This document shows, one piece after another, positions 1 through 11,533 of a stretch of DNA of 64,000 nt (within the stretch, counting starts at the first letter, position 1; each line of letters starts with the position of its first letter). The translations under genes and the position numbers were made by a program. The stretch covers positions 16,610,782 through 16,674,781 of the forward strand of contig NC_053139.1 of NCBI RefSeq assembly GCF_016808335.1, given 5' to 3'. The notes under the pieces were generated by a model that worked only from the letters and a program-made list of their open reading frames with translations, was not told where the DNA came from and did not search any database. Origin of the DNA: Panicum virgatum (taxonomy: Eukaryota; Streptophyta; Magnoliopsida; Poales; Poaceae).

Positions 1-66
1 CGCGTTACAAACAAAAGCCACAGGTCAGAGCTCACACAAATAATGCTCTCTCGGGTACTTCGTGTT

Positions 67-3000
67 CTACCAGGCTTCACGTGCGCCTCCTTGCTCGCCG
101 TCGCCGGCCGGGACCCAGATGACGCTGAGCTTAGAAAGAAAATGGCAAACCGCCACATCACCTGGCTTTAGGTTGTGCGCCACTAAGAACGGTTGCCTGG
201 GTGTCCACTGTGATGTGTCGAGGTGGCACACTGCCAGCGCCTCCATCGCCGGCGCCCTGCCGCCCTCGGCCGCCGCCAGCGTCACCTGGTACGTCGCCAC
301 CTGCTTGGTCGTGTGGCAGTAGAACACCGCATAGGGGTAGGTCAGGTCATGGCACGTCGCGGCGACCGGCGACTCGGATAGCTTCCGCACGGCCGTGACG
401 TTGTGCCTCCCCCGTCGAGCCGCCGTGCCCGCCGGGTCGACGGGCATGTCGCCGGAGAAAGCGCGGACGTTGCGCGTGCCGAGGAGGGCAGCAGGGAGCT
501 TCGCGAGGGACTCGAGCGAGGTGGCGCAGCCGGCCTTCTCGCCTGGTAGTGGACGTGGGTGCTCGCAGGACTCGAGCGTCGACCGCATCTCGTCGGCCAT
601 GGCGAGGGATGCGGGAGCGAACATGGCAAGGATGTCGCCCAACCGCGCGGTGGAGAATGGGAGGGAGTCAGCCTCACGGCGCGGTAGCAGCGATGGCAGG
701 GTGGTGGTCACTGGGATGGTCGGCGTGATCACGGACCCTGGCCGTAGGACGTCCTGGAAGAAGAACACGTCTGCTAGCCTGTTGACGTTGTCGTGGTTGT
801 GGACGTGCTCATGTGCATGCCTATACCCTGAAACAAGTTTGAGGGCATGAATTATATTATATCCCTTTTTCAGAAGTACCAATCCCATTTCAAAAGCACC
901 GACCTACAGCATCACACAATTAACTGTTCTTCAATTATATTATTCCTCTACTTGATATGATAAAAGTGTATATTAAAGAATTTAGTCAAAATTGACTCTG
1001 GATTAAAAAGACATTCCCCTATATGTCATTTTATCATCTTTGTTGGACACAAATAAGTTACTTGTTTTATATGGTGTCATATATATATCATGGGATGCAT
1101 AACTCAAAATAATATTGACATTACATAAAAAATTAGACCTAGAATGGTTTCTACAAACTTGCTAGCTAGTACAAAGCGAATAAAAGAGTAATAAAGTAAT
1201 ATGATTTTCTAGAAAAGGGACGCACCTTTACTTGCTTCACCTTTCTCACTTACACCCCGTTTATGATCATATATGGTGATCATTGATAAAGGGTCCTCTT
1301 TTTGGGAACCATATGATGTGTCGATCTTCCTTAATTCCTCACCTTGGGACCCATATGATGTGCTGATCGTTGTTATATCCTTATCTTGGGAACCATATGA
1401 TGTGCTGATCGTTCTTAAGTGCTCACCTTGGGACTCATATGATGTGCTGATCTTCCTTAAGTCATCACCTTGAGACCCATATGATGTGCTGATCGTTCTT
1501 ATGTCCTCACCTTGGGACCCGTATGATGTGCTTATTGTTCTTAAGTCATCCTCACCTTGGGATCCGTATGATGTGCTGATCTTTCTTAAGTCATCACCTT
1601 GGGAACCATATGTAGTGCTGATCGTTCTTATGTCTTCACCTTGGGACCCATATGATGTGCTTAACGTTCTTAAGTCATCCTCACCTTGGGATCCATACGA
1701 TGTGCTGATCTTTCTTAAGTCATCCCCTTGGGAACCATATGTAGTGCTGATAGTTCTTATGTCTTCACCTTGGGACCCATATGATGTGCTTATTGTTCTT
1801 AGGTCACCCTCACCTTGGGACTCGTATGATACAGTGATTTTTCTTAGATTGTCTTCATTACCTTGATATCCATAAGATTCTATGGTCTTTCTTGGGTCCT
1901 TCTGAATTTGGGAGGTATATGATGTTGAAATCTTCTTTAAGTCTTCTTTAGCTTTTGTCCCATAAAAATTTAAATTGTTGCCCATCCCTTTCAACATCAA
2001 GATATTTTTATCCTCTTCAAATTGTGCACCAGAAAATTGCATTTTCATTTCTACCTCATTCCCTTTTCCAATTTTTTGTGGTCCTTTTACATATTCTTCA
2101 CCTTGTGATTGGTCATTTTTTATTGCATCTGTGTTCTTCCCTTGAGCAACACCCTTGCCATCCTGAGAGGCATGCACTGATACATGCATTATAGATATTA
2201 CGAATGAGTATATAGATTAATGACGATAAAGACAATGTTGCAAAAAAATATAATAATTAGTTCATAGATTCAAGCTTCTTATGCAACCAATAGATATATT
2301 TTTTCTCTTGTACATTCTTATATATTACATTTATTAGGTTGGATTATTGGGGAAAATACAAATTTGATCACTATTTACAGTTAGGAATATAAAATATGGA
2401 ACTCTTTTTACAAATTCCATTTAAAATCCTTATATAAAAAATGTTACTTTCAATCATGACCTATGAAACTAAAAATTCAGATTGGAATAACACTAACGTA
2501 CTACAAATTTGTCATTGAAATTAATGTTCAGATTGGAGTAGCTATCATTTATTTGAATATAATGTTGGTCAAAGTTAGTCTAGTGATACAAATTTTTATA
2601 TGTAGCATTGACACAAATTCTAAAATACCTATTATGAACCTTTTGATCTCTAATAATAAATTAGAATTATAAATACAAACAATATTATATTTACCTATTC
2701 AATAACATACCAATGGTGGGAATTTAATGTATTATATACAAGAACAATAATAGGTGCTGAAAATATGTTGATTCTTTATCGAAGCCAGCACGGGGCCCCT
2801 ACCTATTTTTCTTTAAGTTTATATTGAATCCAATTTGCTTTAGTTTGCTTTCACAAGGAGTCGAAGCTAGGTTTGATGGATGCTACTCAGGTGTTCTAAC
2901 CACTAGGGTAAAGGTCCTTTAGTCATGTTAAAATTTTCCTATTGAGACCATGTAATATAATCTAGTTCGAGTCAGTGATCCGCAATTGCCAAATGCAAAC

Positions 3001-5930
3001 ACTAGGATTGAAAATAAGTCAAATATAATGGAAATAAAAAACTAACCCGAACAAACACTGATAGAAAGCTTTGTTCATAGAAAACTAATCCAAACAAATA
3101 TAGATATACTAGATGGAGTGCATTATTATGAAATTTTGACAATTTTTAGTATTTAAATGAAACATGGATAACTATATATACATCTCTAGGATGGTTTCTT
3201 ACTATCTGAGCCTATAGTTTTACTAGTAATTAGTTCATGATATGTAAATAATATATGTGCCACGAAATTGATACGATTGGATTCATTTTCAAAGGAACTT
3301 CCTAATGAATATAATTCTTAATACTAATAATATGTTATAGAAATAATTGACCAAGAAAATTTTTGGACAATGCAGAATTAATATTCATGCAAATAAGAAA
3401 TTTGGATTTCATTTTTGTAAATGATAGATAAATTAACCTAAAATCTAACCCCCCCCCCTAAATTGATCACTATTCCATGATTGGAGAAAGTACTTTCATA
3501 TCCATTAAAACTTCTCCTTAACCATACTCAATGCAGATGCTCTTGCAAGCTACCTGCAATCGGAGCATGCTCTCAACCAGCTGGATTGGAGCCCTGTTAC
3601 CTTCTAAAATCATAGGTGGCGGACCCTTCTAGTCTTCTTCTATGACAGTCATAGAATAAAATTATGTTATTAGCAAAGTAGGTGTATATGCAAAGGGTGT
3701 GCATCACTTATGTGACAAAAAATTTCCATCATGTGAAAGTGTGCATCACCACTAGCCCGTTGGCCCACATGCATTGCGGCCTGTCACGCATAAGAGTTTG
3801 TTGCAAGCTCAGTGTCCACCAGTTGGCCCATTATTGGGTTGGGATTCACAAATCACAGCGAATCTCATGATTGATACGCATCTATGACCCAAGGAAATTG
3901 ATGATACCATCTCATGTGAAAAAATATTTGGAACTAAAAACAAAATAAATCTTAAAGTGAATATGCAATATAAATTGTGATTGCGGTGTTGTATGTTTTT
4001 TACAACTTGATGCAAAATAAGATCCCACTTGATTATTTTTAGATATTTTTTTATTAATATTATTTTATAAATATAGAAGGTGTTATGAGACATGTAAAAA
4101 AATTCTATTAAAATGGGGAACAAAAAAAAATTATGTATCAAACGATTGTACAAACTCACTGAATAAATGTGAATAGCCATGGAACACAGAAATTTGAAAC
4201 AAGTAAATGTGAAATAGTATGAACTCATGTAACAAAATAATTATATGCATCGAACAAAGTATACACACTCAGAAAATGAAACTATGTACCCATGAAACAA
4301 AATATACTAACTCAGAGAATAATATATGTACTTCTTGAACAAATATACAAATTCACGGAACAAAGTATTGCATATCTAGAACAAATTGCACCAATCAAGG
4401 TTACAAACCTAAAATATGTATACGAACTTAGTGGAAAGATTTGTACCACAAATACAATGCGGACATTTACCAAATACTATAATCTATGAAAATAAAGTAT
4501 ACAAATAAATTTATATAAGCACAGAAATGAGGGAAAATTTAAACTAAATAAAAATGTGGGATAAGAGGGTAGGCAAAGAAACAACAGAAAAAAGGAATAA
4601 GAAATAAAACTGAAAATTTATTAGAAAGATTAAAGAAAGATAAGAACATAGAAAAAGAATGGTCAAGTATGAATGTCTTTGTAGCCTTGTAGTAGTCACA
4701 CGCTTAGTCCATAGAAAACAGAAAACAGAAATAAGATAATAAATAGGAATAACGATCGAAGAACCAAGAAGCAAGAAGAAAAGAAAAGTAAAAGAAGAAA
4801 AGTAAGGAAAACGAAGAAAGACTTTACGCCAACGAAGGATAGATCAACCAACGCATGCACTTCATCCAAGATCAAGACAGTGTAGCTTTTTTTTGTTGTA
4901 ATGATATTGATGTCTGAATATTAATGTTAATGTTTATTTGTAGAAAGAAAATTTGACCCATTAAAAGATTGGTCAGGTGGCCTATCAGCAGCCAGCCAGA
5001 TTGGGCCGAACATAATGAAGCTCGGGTATGTGCTGGCTGTGCTGAGCATAAGTTTGTTGTCGGGATGCTCCATCCTTGGGGTTGAATTCCCTTAGTTGGC
5101 CCACATGGAAGACTCTTGTAGCGATACATAGAAGAAGTGTAGCGGCGGCGATATATAGTGTTCCACATATGCAAACCCATGTTATCATGTCCACAGTTCA
5201 GGAAAATATTGCTGGAACAAGGCATAGCTAGCTTATTGTCTGACATTGTCCAGTCGGCAGAAGTAAACTAAGATAGCTAGAGGTAGCAAAAAATTTAGTT
5301 TACACATTTCCGGGCTAAATTAAGATCGTACCTAAATGTGTGTGCAATTAAACAAACTTTTACTCACTCGATCGTGAGAGAGAGCGACTCATATATATAC
5401 ATATGTTATTATATTACATATATACCTGTAGAATGGATCAACAGGTCGTGTATGGCTTGGGGCATGGGAGTCAGGGGAAGCACTGCTCGCCAATAGTCCA
5501 TTGGCGCCATCGTTCTAGACGACGACGCCACGGCAGCCGCAGCCGCAGCCGGCCGATCCACATGTTTGCTTGCTACTGCTCCAGTAACCTGCACGCATGA
5601 CACACACACACACACACACATTAGTATAATAATTAAACAATAAAATGTATTTACCATGGTATATGGCACGGCCCGTTTCGGTCATACTTAGTAGGGCAAG
5701 GTTCAACTACTAAAGAAGCGGACAGGATCCTACTACTTAGTAGAGGGATTATTGAAAGGCCATTACTTTAGGTTTACTACCGGAGTTTAATTAAGCGATG
5801 AAAATGAAACGGAATGGTCACCCGTAATGCATGCAGATATGAGTGCGTCGTAGCACTCGCAGCTACAAATATGCAAAAATGTACACGCACTCACCAGGAG
5901 GAGTATGACGAGTGACGCCATGACATCCAT
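67..5930 (-). CDS. BURP-domain secreted protein with central tandem repeats (4 exons, 636 aa)
   Basis: Exons (minus, 5' to 3'): 5895-5930, 5426-5588, 1226-2176, 67-827. All junctions are GT-AG, the phases agree, and the total is 1911 nt. Exon 1 gives a hydrophobic signal peptide (MDVMASLVILLL, continuing into exon 2). Exon 2 carries the short conserved segment typical of BURP proteins (YWRAVLPLTPMPQAIHDLL). Exon 3 (about residues 67-383) is an acidic, S/T/Y/Q-rich repeat region. Exon 4 holds the BURP domain: FF near its start, then CH-x10-CH, x28, CH-x25-CH. BURP proteins are plant-specific, usually cell-wall or secretory proteins linked to stress, seed or anther development (RD22, USP, PG1-beta, RAFTIN types); which subclass this is stays open. 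Intron 2 is long (3.25 kb). The BURP domain looks intact and the gene is probably functional. Confidence 0.88.
828..1225 (-). other. BURP gene intron 3
   Basis: This is an AT-rich intron of 398 bp. The donor follows AAAG at 1226 (GTGCGT) and the acceptor is TTTCAG before 827. No other feature is seen. Confidence 0.85.
1226..2176 (-). repeat. BURP exon 3: about 15 tandem 14-16-residue repeats
   Basis: Exon 3 encodes about 15 consecutive units of the type SYGSQGEDDLRTIST, with variants ending RKIST or RTISTT. Roughly the middle third shows a higher-order period of three units (43 aa, about 129 bp) present three times with almost no divergence, while the outer units are degenerate. This suggests recent expansion by unequal crossing-over or slippage. 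The pattern recalls the repeat regions of PG1-beta-like and other BURP proteins, but the unit itself is not one I recognise. It should be an extended, acidic, phosphorylatable or cross-linkable (Tyr-rich) segment. Confidence 0.9.
2177..5425 (-). other. BURP gene intron 2 (3.25 kb, AT-rich)
   Basis: The donor is GTATAT at 5425 and the acceptor is TATCAG before 2176. The interval is very AT-rich with a C9 run near 3451 and several short unrelated open frames. A segment near 2770-2950 and another near 4960-5200 look like old insertions, but I found no clear terminal repeats. I see no extra coding exon. Confidence 0.7.
5598..5620. repeat. (CA)n microsatellite
   Basis: A pure CA/GT dinucleotide tract sits just upstream of the exon 2 acceptor of the BURP gene. 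On the minus strand it forms part of the pyrimidine/GT-rich stretch before the AG. Confidence 0.9.
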
Positions 5931-6001
5931 GTTGTGCTTGTGCATCGCGCTGTACCAGTTTGCACTAGCTTTGTGTCAGCTATTCATGCCCGGCAGGTGG
6001 C

Positions 6002-6009
6002 TATTTATA
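6002..6009 (-). promoter_or_regulatory. TATA box of the BURP gene
   Basis: The minus strand reads TATAAATA about 72 bp upstream of the ATG at 5930, a normal spacing. The same position reads TTAATA in the second copy (about 8707-8712) and CATAAATA in the third (about 9937-9944), so only this copy keeps the canonical box. Confidence 0.75.
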
Positions 6010-6337
6010 GGGCCAAACAGCAACTTACACTCTAGCTCGGATTACCATCAGTGTCGGTCAACGATAGTTCAATCGTGGAGTAGGTCACTGGTTGTCGTTG
6101 TTCGATGAATATAAAGTTTACGGAGACAGTGGCCCCAAAGCAGATGTCTGATGTCGATGTAGCATGAGCGCGCCAATAATGCTTCGGGGCCTCCCAACAT
6201 ATGGCCATTAAAGAATGGATCACGTGGAACACGCGTCCTCCATTGTTTATTGTGAGAGGGTAATAATTGTCTCGCGAGATTGGGTGGTTTAACACCTGGT
6301 TAACATGAAGGTGCCTATATGTCCACCTGCTAATTAA
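6010..6337. promoter_or_regulatory. Upstream region of the BURP gene (copy A of a triplicated block)
   Basis: This sequence is recognisably repeated at about 8720-8925 and 9950-10125. Shared marks include the segments 'atggccattaaagaatgga' and 'tggtggtttaaca'. It probably carries the proximal promoter, but I cannot name cis-elements with confidence. Confidence 0.6.
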
Positions 6338-6667
6338 GGGGTATTTGGATCCCCTGTCCCTGTAAAAATGTTTGGATGCTAGGGGGACTAAATATTAGCT
6401 AACTATAAAACTACTCGCATAGAGACTAATTCACGAGATGAATTATTAAGCATAATCAATCTATCATTAGCACATATTTACTCTAGCACAATATTGTCAA
6501 ATTATGGACTAATTACGCTTAATGGATCCGTCTTGCGAATTAGCCTCCATATACATTTATGCAATTGGTTTCGTAATTAGCCTATATTTAATTTAATACT
6601 CCTAATTGGTGTCCAAACATCCAATACGACAGGGACTAAAGTTTAATCAGGGAATCCAAACACCCCG
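6338..6667. mobile_element. Tourist-like MITE (PIF/Harbinger type), TSD TAA
   Basis: The 330-bp element has inverted ends (GGGGTATTTGGATCCC and GGGAATCCAAACACCCC) and is flanked by TAA at 6335-6337 and 6668-6670. The paralogous block B near 8915-8925 lacks it and reads straight through, which confirms both boundaries. The internal sequence resembles the 37.2-37.5 kb element. Confidence 0.82.
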
Positions 6668-6763
6668 TAATAAAAAGGTTACTATGGAGAAATGTCCTTC
6701 CATCCATACACCATGCATACATACCAAAGGTAGATCCGATACTGATGCTAGCTGGTCACTTAT

Positions 6764-7838
6764 CACCACTACAGAAAGCATTTCTATCAATGGTCAAAAC
6801 GTATCTGTGGTGGCAGATTTAACATCCGCCACCAATTTTGTGCAAGCACAAATCAACATTTGTACTTGCGGGTGCACCAACGCTAGCATTCTTAAGTACC
6901 TGCCACCACAAATAGATTTCAGCCATTTTACAATTTTAAATACAAAAATAAGATAAAAATATTTTTCACATTTTAGTAAGCATCTACAACCATCCATCAT
7001 TCGACACAAGTTCCATATTTTTTTAGCACATGCAGTGCACATGGTTCGAACCCGAGATCTCTTTGCTTCATGCTGTCCTTTCCTTACCATCTCACCTACC
7101 CATTATATCTTATCTTTCCAAGATATGCTATTCTTTTTATATCACCTTTCTCAATCTTACATTGCATGTTTGATACTCGAAACGATCTCAAATTAAAAAA
7201 TTATTAACTACAAAAAAATTTAGATATCATCAAACACTACAAATTTTGTATAAAGTTCATATTCATCCAAGGTTGTTTAAAAGATTAAAAATTTAAATTT
7301 TTATTTTCAAACTAGATTTTAGAAATGGTAACGAATATTTGGCCTAGTAAATGATCTTGAAAGAAAAAATTATCAACTATAAAAAGTTTTAGATCTCGTC
7401 AAACTCTATAACTTAAATATAAGGGTTGTTTGCATCTTATGGTGTCTATAACTAACTTGGATTTAGGTTTAAGATTTGATTTCTGATGTGGTAACAGATA
7501 TTTAGTCCAGTAAATAGTGTTGAACAAAATATTGTCAACTACAAAATTTTAGATCTCGTCAAGCTTTATAACTTTTATATAGAAATTGTTTTCATCTAAC
7601 TTCATATTAAATAATTATTTTAAAAAAAATATTTTGTACTAGTGGTTGACATAAGCGACCGTCATCACATACCCCGTATTTGTGTTGGTGGTCGCATAAG
7701 CCATCTGTTAGTACAAATCTATTGGTGCCAGCGGTTGCTTATATCGTCTGTCAGCACAAATACAAGGCATTTGGTGCTGACGATCGGCAATAACAACTAC
7801 CGGCAGAAAAAAAAATTGAGGTGCCTTCTGTACTAGTG
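6764..7838. mobile_element. Non-autonomous CACTA element, TSD TAT
   Basis: The left end is CACCACTACAGAAAGCA and the right end, reversed, is CACTAGTACAGAAGGCA (14 of 17 match). The flanks are TAT at 6761-6763 and 7839-7841, the 3-bp duplication expected for CACTA transposons. Subterminal GGTGGC/GCCACC-type and 'tatttgtg' motifs are repeated near both ends. The 1075-bp interior has no transposase frame. The paralogous site near 8991 in block B is empty. The first five bases read CACCA instead of CACTA, a likely mutation. Confidence 0.83.
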
Positions 7839-7958
7839 TATTCCACCATTTCCATGAAACAAATTACATTTGGGTGCTTGGTTTGAATAATGAGGTGGTC
7901 CATTATCTTCTTATAATTCCATACATTTTTTATTTGGTTTATTAGGATATAGGCTATA

Positions 7959-8148
7959 GGCCCTGTTTGGATCCCAGTGGCAGTGGGTGAAAGTGCTAAA
8001 CTTTAGCACTGATTTATCCAAATAGGAGTGCTAATAGGGTGGGCTAAAGTTTATTAGCCAATACTAAAAAAATTTACCATGTGTATGAGTGCTACTATGT
8101 GCTAAAGTTTAGCACTCAACTTTAGCACATCCAAATATAGCTAGGTCC
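7959..8148. mobile_element. Small MITE shared by duplicated blocks (copy A)
   Basis: The ends resemble GGCCCTGTTTGGATCC and its inverse, and the inside has repeated 'agtgctaaa/tttagcact' inverted motifs. A homologous copy lies at 9104-9280 in block B, so this insertion predates the duplication. Confidence 0.6.
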
Positions 8149-8589
8149 ATAGAATGGATTAATCAATCACCACCTCATCATATGCAAAATTATTAATGTA
8201 CTAATGCATCGCGTGCAACTCTACAAGCTCACATCATTATCAAATAATGTCATTTCGATCCAATATGAGTCTAGACCCAAATGCTTTGTTGTTGAGGTTG
8301 TACAGACTATAAGCCAACATGATATAATTTGATAAAGATAAAACATACGAGCGGCCCTTGAACTTGTGTCAATATATATGCTATATAAGTCAAGAATTAA
8401 CTCTCAAACTACATGTAACAATCATTTTAAGCGATGTACTGTATCATAGGGTCCATACCACCTCAACCCTGTCTCCATGATGATTGCCATGCCAGGTAGG
8501 CACATGTGTATCTTTTGCGTGGGGTATGTAAGGATACTGCTCTCTATGTGATTGATTGGACGGTGGTTTCGCGTGTTTTGTATAAATCG

Positions 8590-8925
8590 AAGCAATATAT
8601 ACAATCGCCAAGAGCAATGTGACGAGTGACATGTTGACATCCATATTGTGCATGGCACCGTTCCAGTTTGCACTAGCTGGGTGGCCGATCATGCCCGGCA
8701 AGTGGCTATTAACGGGGCCCAACAGCACCACTTGCACTACATGATCATCAGCAGCGTACAAGTCGATCATGTAGGTACAAATGGCCATTAAAGAATGGAG
8801 CACATGGAATGCGTCCTCCATTGTTTATCGTGAGAGGGTAGTAATTGTCTCGAGATTTGGTGGTTTAACACACCTGGTTAACATGACGGTACCTATGGTG
8901 GTCACCTGCTACTAATTAATAAGAA
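8590..8925 (-). pseudogene. Relic copy B of BURP exon 1 and promoter
   Basis: The minus strand keeps an ATG and a hydrophobic start (MDVNMSLVTLLLA) clearly homologous to BURP exon 1. The splice donor is gone (GTGAGT changed to GCGATT) and the TATA box is altered. Upstream sequence remains similar to copy A. No exon 2-4 copy follows it, so it is a duplicated promoter/exon-1 fragment rather than a gene. Confidence 0.75.
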
Positions 8926-9103
8926 GGTTACTACCGGAGAAATGTTGTTCCATCCACCACAGATCCGATATTTATGCCAGCTAGTCACTTATTGCACTAT
9001 TTCCACTAAGCAAATTGTACGGGGTATTTGGTTTGAATAATGAGGTGGTCCATTGTCTTCTTAGGATTCCTCTTATATATTTTTTGTTTGGTTTAGGATA
9101 TAT

Positions 9104-9280
9104 AGGCACATTTGGATCCAAGTGCTAATAGGTAAAAGTGCTAAACTTGAGCATTAGCTCATCCAAATGGGTGTGCTAAGAGGGTGGGCTAAAGTTTTGC
9201 CAAAATTCAAAAATTTAGCATGTGAGTGCTAATATATGCCAATGTTTAGCACTCAACTTTAGCACATCCAAACAAGCCCA
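9104..9280. mobile_element. Small MITE shared by duplicated blocks (copy B)
   Basis: Homologue of the element at 7959-8148, with the same 'ttagcactcaactttagcacatcca' right half broken by point changes. It was inherited through the block duplication. Confidence 0.55.
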
Positions 9281-9494
9281 TAGAATGGATTAATCAATCA
9301 CCACTTCGATCATATGCAAAATTATTAATGTACTAGTGCATATTCACGTGCAATTCTACAAGCTCACATCATGATCAAATAATGTTGTTGAGGTTGTACA
9401 GACTATAAACCAACATGGTAAATAACTTGATAAAGATAAAACGTACGAGTAGTGATTTAACTTGTCTCAATATGCTATATAAGTCAATAATTAA

Positions 9495-9667
9495 GGGTCT
9501 GTTTGAATGGGGTAAAGTTGACTGCTCAACTTTAGCATCTATCAGCATTCATACCTCCTTCTAAAGTTTTTTAGTCTTGGCTAAAATTTAGCCACCCAGC
9601 ACTACTGTTTGAAGAGTCGAGGTTAATACTTTGAGAAATTATTAGCACTTAGATCCAAACACACCTG
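9495..9667. mobile_element. MITE private to block B
   Basis: The ends are GGGTCTGTTTGAAT and the inverse-like ATCCAAACACACC. The paralogous site in block A (near 8400, 'attaactctcaaactacatg') is uninterrupted, marking this as a later insertion. A clear target duplication is not visible. Confidence 0.6.
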
Positions 9668-9839
9668 GCTCTCAAACTACATGTAATCATTTTAAACCAT
9701 GTACCGCAGGGTGCGTACCTCCTCAACCCTGTCTCCATGCTGATTGGCGTGCCAGGTAGGCACATGTGTACTTTTAGCGTGGGGGCAAGGATACTGCTCG
9801 TTTGGAAGTTTTTTTTTTCCTTCAGCTTAGGTTTTACGT

Positions 9840-10130
9840 GTTTTGTATAAATCGGGGAAGCACCAAGAGCAATGTGGACATAATTGCATCCATATGGAGT
9901 TTGCAACTGGGTGGCCATTCATGCCCGGCAAGTGGCTATTTATGGGGCCCAAACAGCACCACTTACACTACAGGATCATCAGTATCTCGGCTAACGTGCA
10001 TGTCGATCGTGTAGGTACGGATGGCCATTAAAGAATGGAGCGCGTGGAACTCGTCTTCCATTGTTTATTGTGAGGGGTAATTGCCTTAAGGATTTGGTGG
10101 TTTAACATCTGATTAACATGATGATAGCAA
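9840..10130 (-). pseudogene. Relic copy C of BURP exon 1 and promoter
   Basis: The minus strand reads MDAIMSTLLLVL and then closes within a few codons. The donor motif is absent and the TATA position reads CATAAATA. The upstream part is strongly similar to copies A and B. The segment at 9690-9790 also matches 8420-8520, so copies B and C were produced as a tandem unit of about 1.27 kb. Confidence 0.72.
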
Positions 10131-10765
10131 TGTTTAGAAAGAGGTGGTCGATCTCGACCCCAACTCCACAGACGTTATCAGAAGCGAGCCAACAATAATT
10201 CCAGCTTGGGGTGGGGGGGTTGATATATATTAATACTATGTTAATTCAAGACAGGATTTTGAGAGTCGTATGTAATATATAGATTGACCCTTTTTATACA
10301 GTACTAACAAAACAGCCTTCACTACCAGTTGGAGACCGGCTTTAGTCCCGATTCTCCAACCGGTACTACTACGAGCGAAGACTAAGTCTCGATCTTCGTC
10401 ACTGAGTAAATAACCCGGTACTAAAGACCCTCCATTATCGGCTGGTTTGGACTTTCCAACCAGGAGGCAACTATACGTGGAGAGCCCTCTCCACTTAGCG
10501 TTAAATAGAGAGCCTTACTAGTTACTATATTTAGCACCTATACATGCACTGAAACCGGAAATGCTTCCCCAACAAGGCTTCTGGGTCTGTGAAAGCAATA
10601 CCCCTGCGCATGCACGTGACATGGCGCAAGCGATCCCATGCAAGTTAAAAAATCCATAGTCTTACAACCATACATTGAAATCAAAATCCGATCATACCAT
10701 TATGTTTGTTTTATCAAAAGCTTCAAAATAAGATCCCACATAACTATGTTTTGTTCAAGGTGGTG
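10131..10765. other. Intergenic, old transposon fragments
   Basis: No gene is seen. 10310-10520 contains 'ggctttagtcccg'-type motifs typical of grass CACTA-derived repeats, without intact ends. Confidence 0.5.
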
Positions 10766-11340
10766 AAGTTACTTTTTAAAAAATAAACCTTACTTCCTCT
10801 GCATATAAACTAGTTACAAGTTACTTGATATCATGTATACTATTGACAAGTTACTCCCTGTCACAAGGCAGAAAGTTACTTTTTAAAAAATAAATCTTAT
10901 TTCCTTTGCCATATAAACTAGTCACAAGTTACTTCATACCATGTACAATATTAGCAAGTTACTTTCTATCACAAATCAGAAAGTTACTTTTTCTAAAATT
11001 ACTATTACTGCAATGTTACCTTTTTAACTTTCACGAAGTATAAAAGTTACTTTTCAAAAACAAATCTTACTTCTCTACCATATAAACAAGTCACAAGTTA
11101 CTTCATATCATATATCATGTACACTATTGGTATGTTAGTTTCTATCACAAACCAGAAAGTTATTTTTCCTGAAATTCGTATACTACAATATTACTATTTC
11201 CTAACTTTCACAAAGTATAAAAGTTACTTTTCTTAATAAAGGCATAAATCGTAAAAGTTACTTTTTTGTAATATTAATGTATTATAAAGTTACTTTTTTG
11301 TAACTTTCACAGAGTACAAAGTTACTTTCTTAACATTGGG
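10766..11340. repeat. AT-rich tandem repeat built on AAGTTACTTTT
   Basis: Units of about 105-170 bp begin near 10766, 10872 and 11043. Each contains several 'aagttactttt' motifs plus a shared 'catataaactagtcacaagttactt' section with changes. Degenerate further copies run to about 11340. The repeat is imperfect and has no coding potential. Confidence 0.7.
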
Positions 11341-11533
11341 TTGTAAAAATGGCAACTTTTCTTTTTTTGGAAACCTGGTGGAATTACACTTTCCATTTTA
11401 GAAAAGTTTGAGGGCTCGCCCAAAGGAGAGGCCTCTCCATTAATATTTTCCATAATAATAAAGCTACTCTTATGTACTCCATGCATCATATCATGCAGCG
11501 ACAGTACAGTACTATACATGCACCGTTAGCAAG

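Larger units (their letters stand above)
8926..9690. repeat. Block B distal segment (duplicate of 6668-6763 plus 7839-8430)
   Basis: This sequence parallels the block A flank with both transposons removed, including the shared small MITE at 9104-9280. It holds one insertion of its own at about 9495-9667, absent from the corresponding place in block A near 8400. Confidence 0.7.

Noticed and set aside
1273..1866. Plus-strand repetitive frames (SSPWDPYDVLIV units)
   Set aside because: They are the antisense of the BURP exon 3 repeats. The minus-strand exon fits the splice phases of a full BURP gene.
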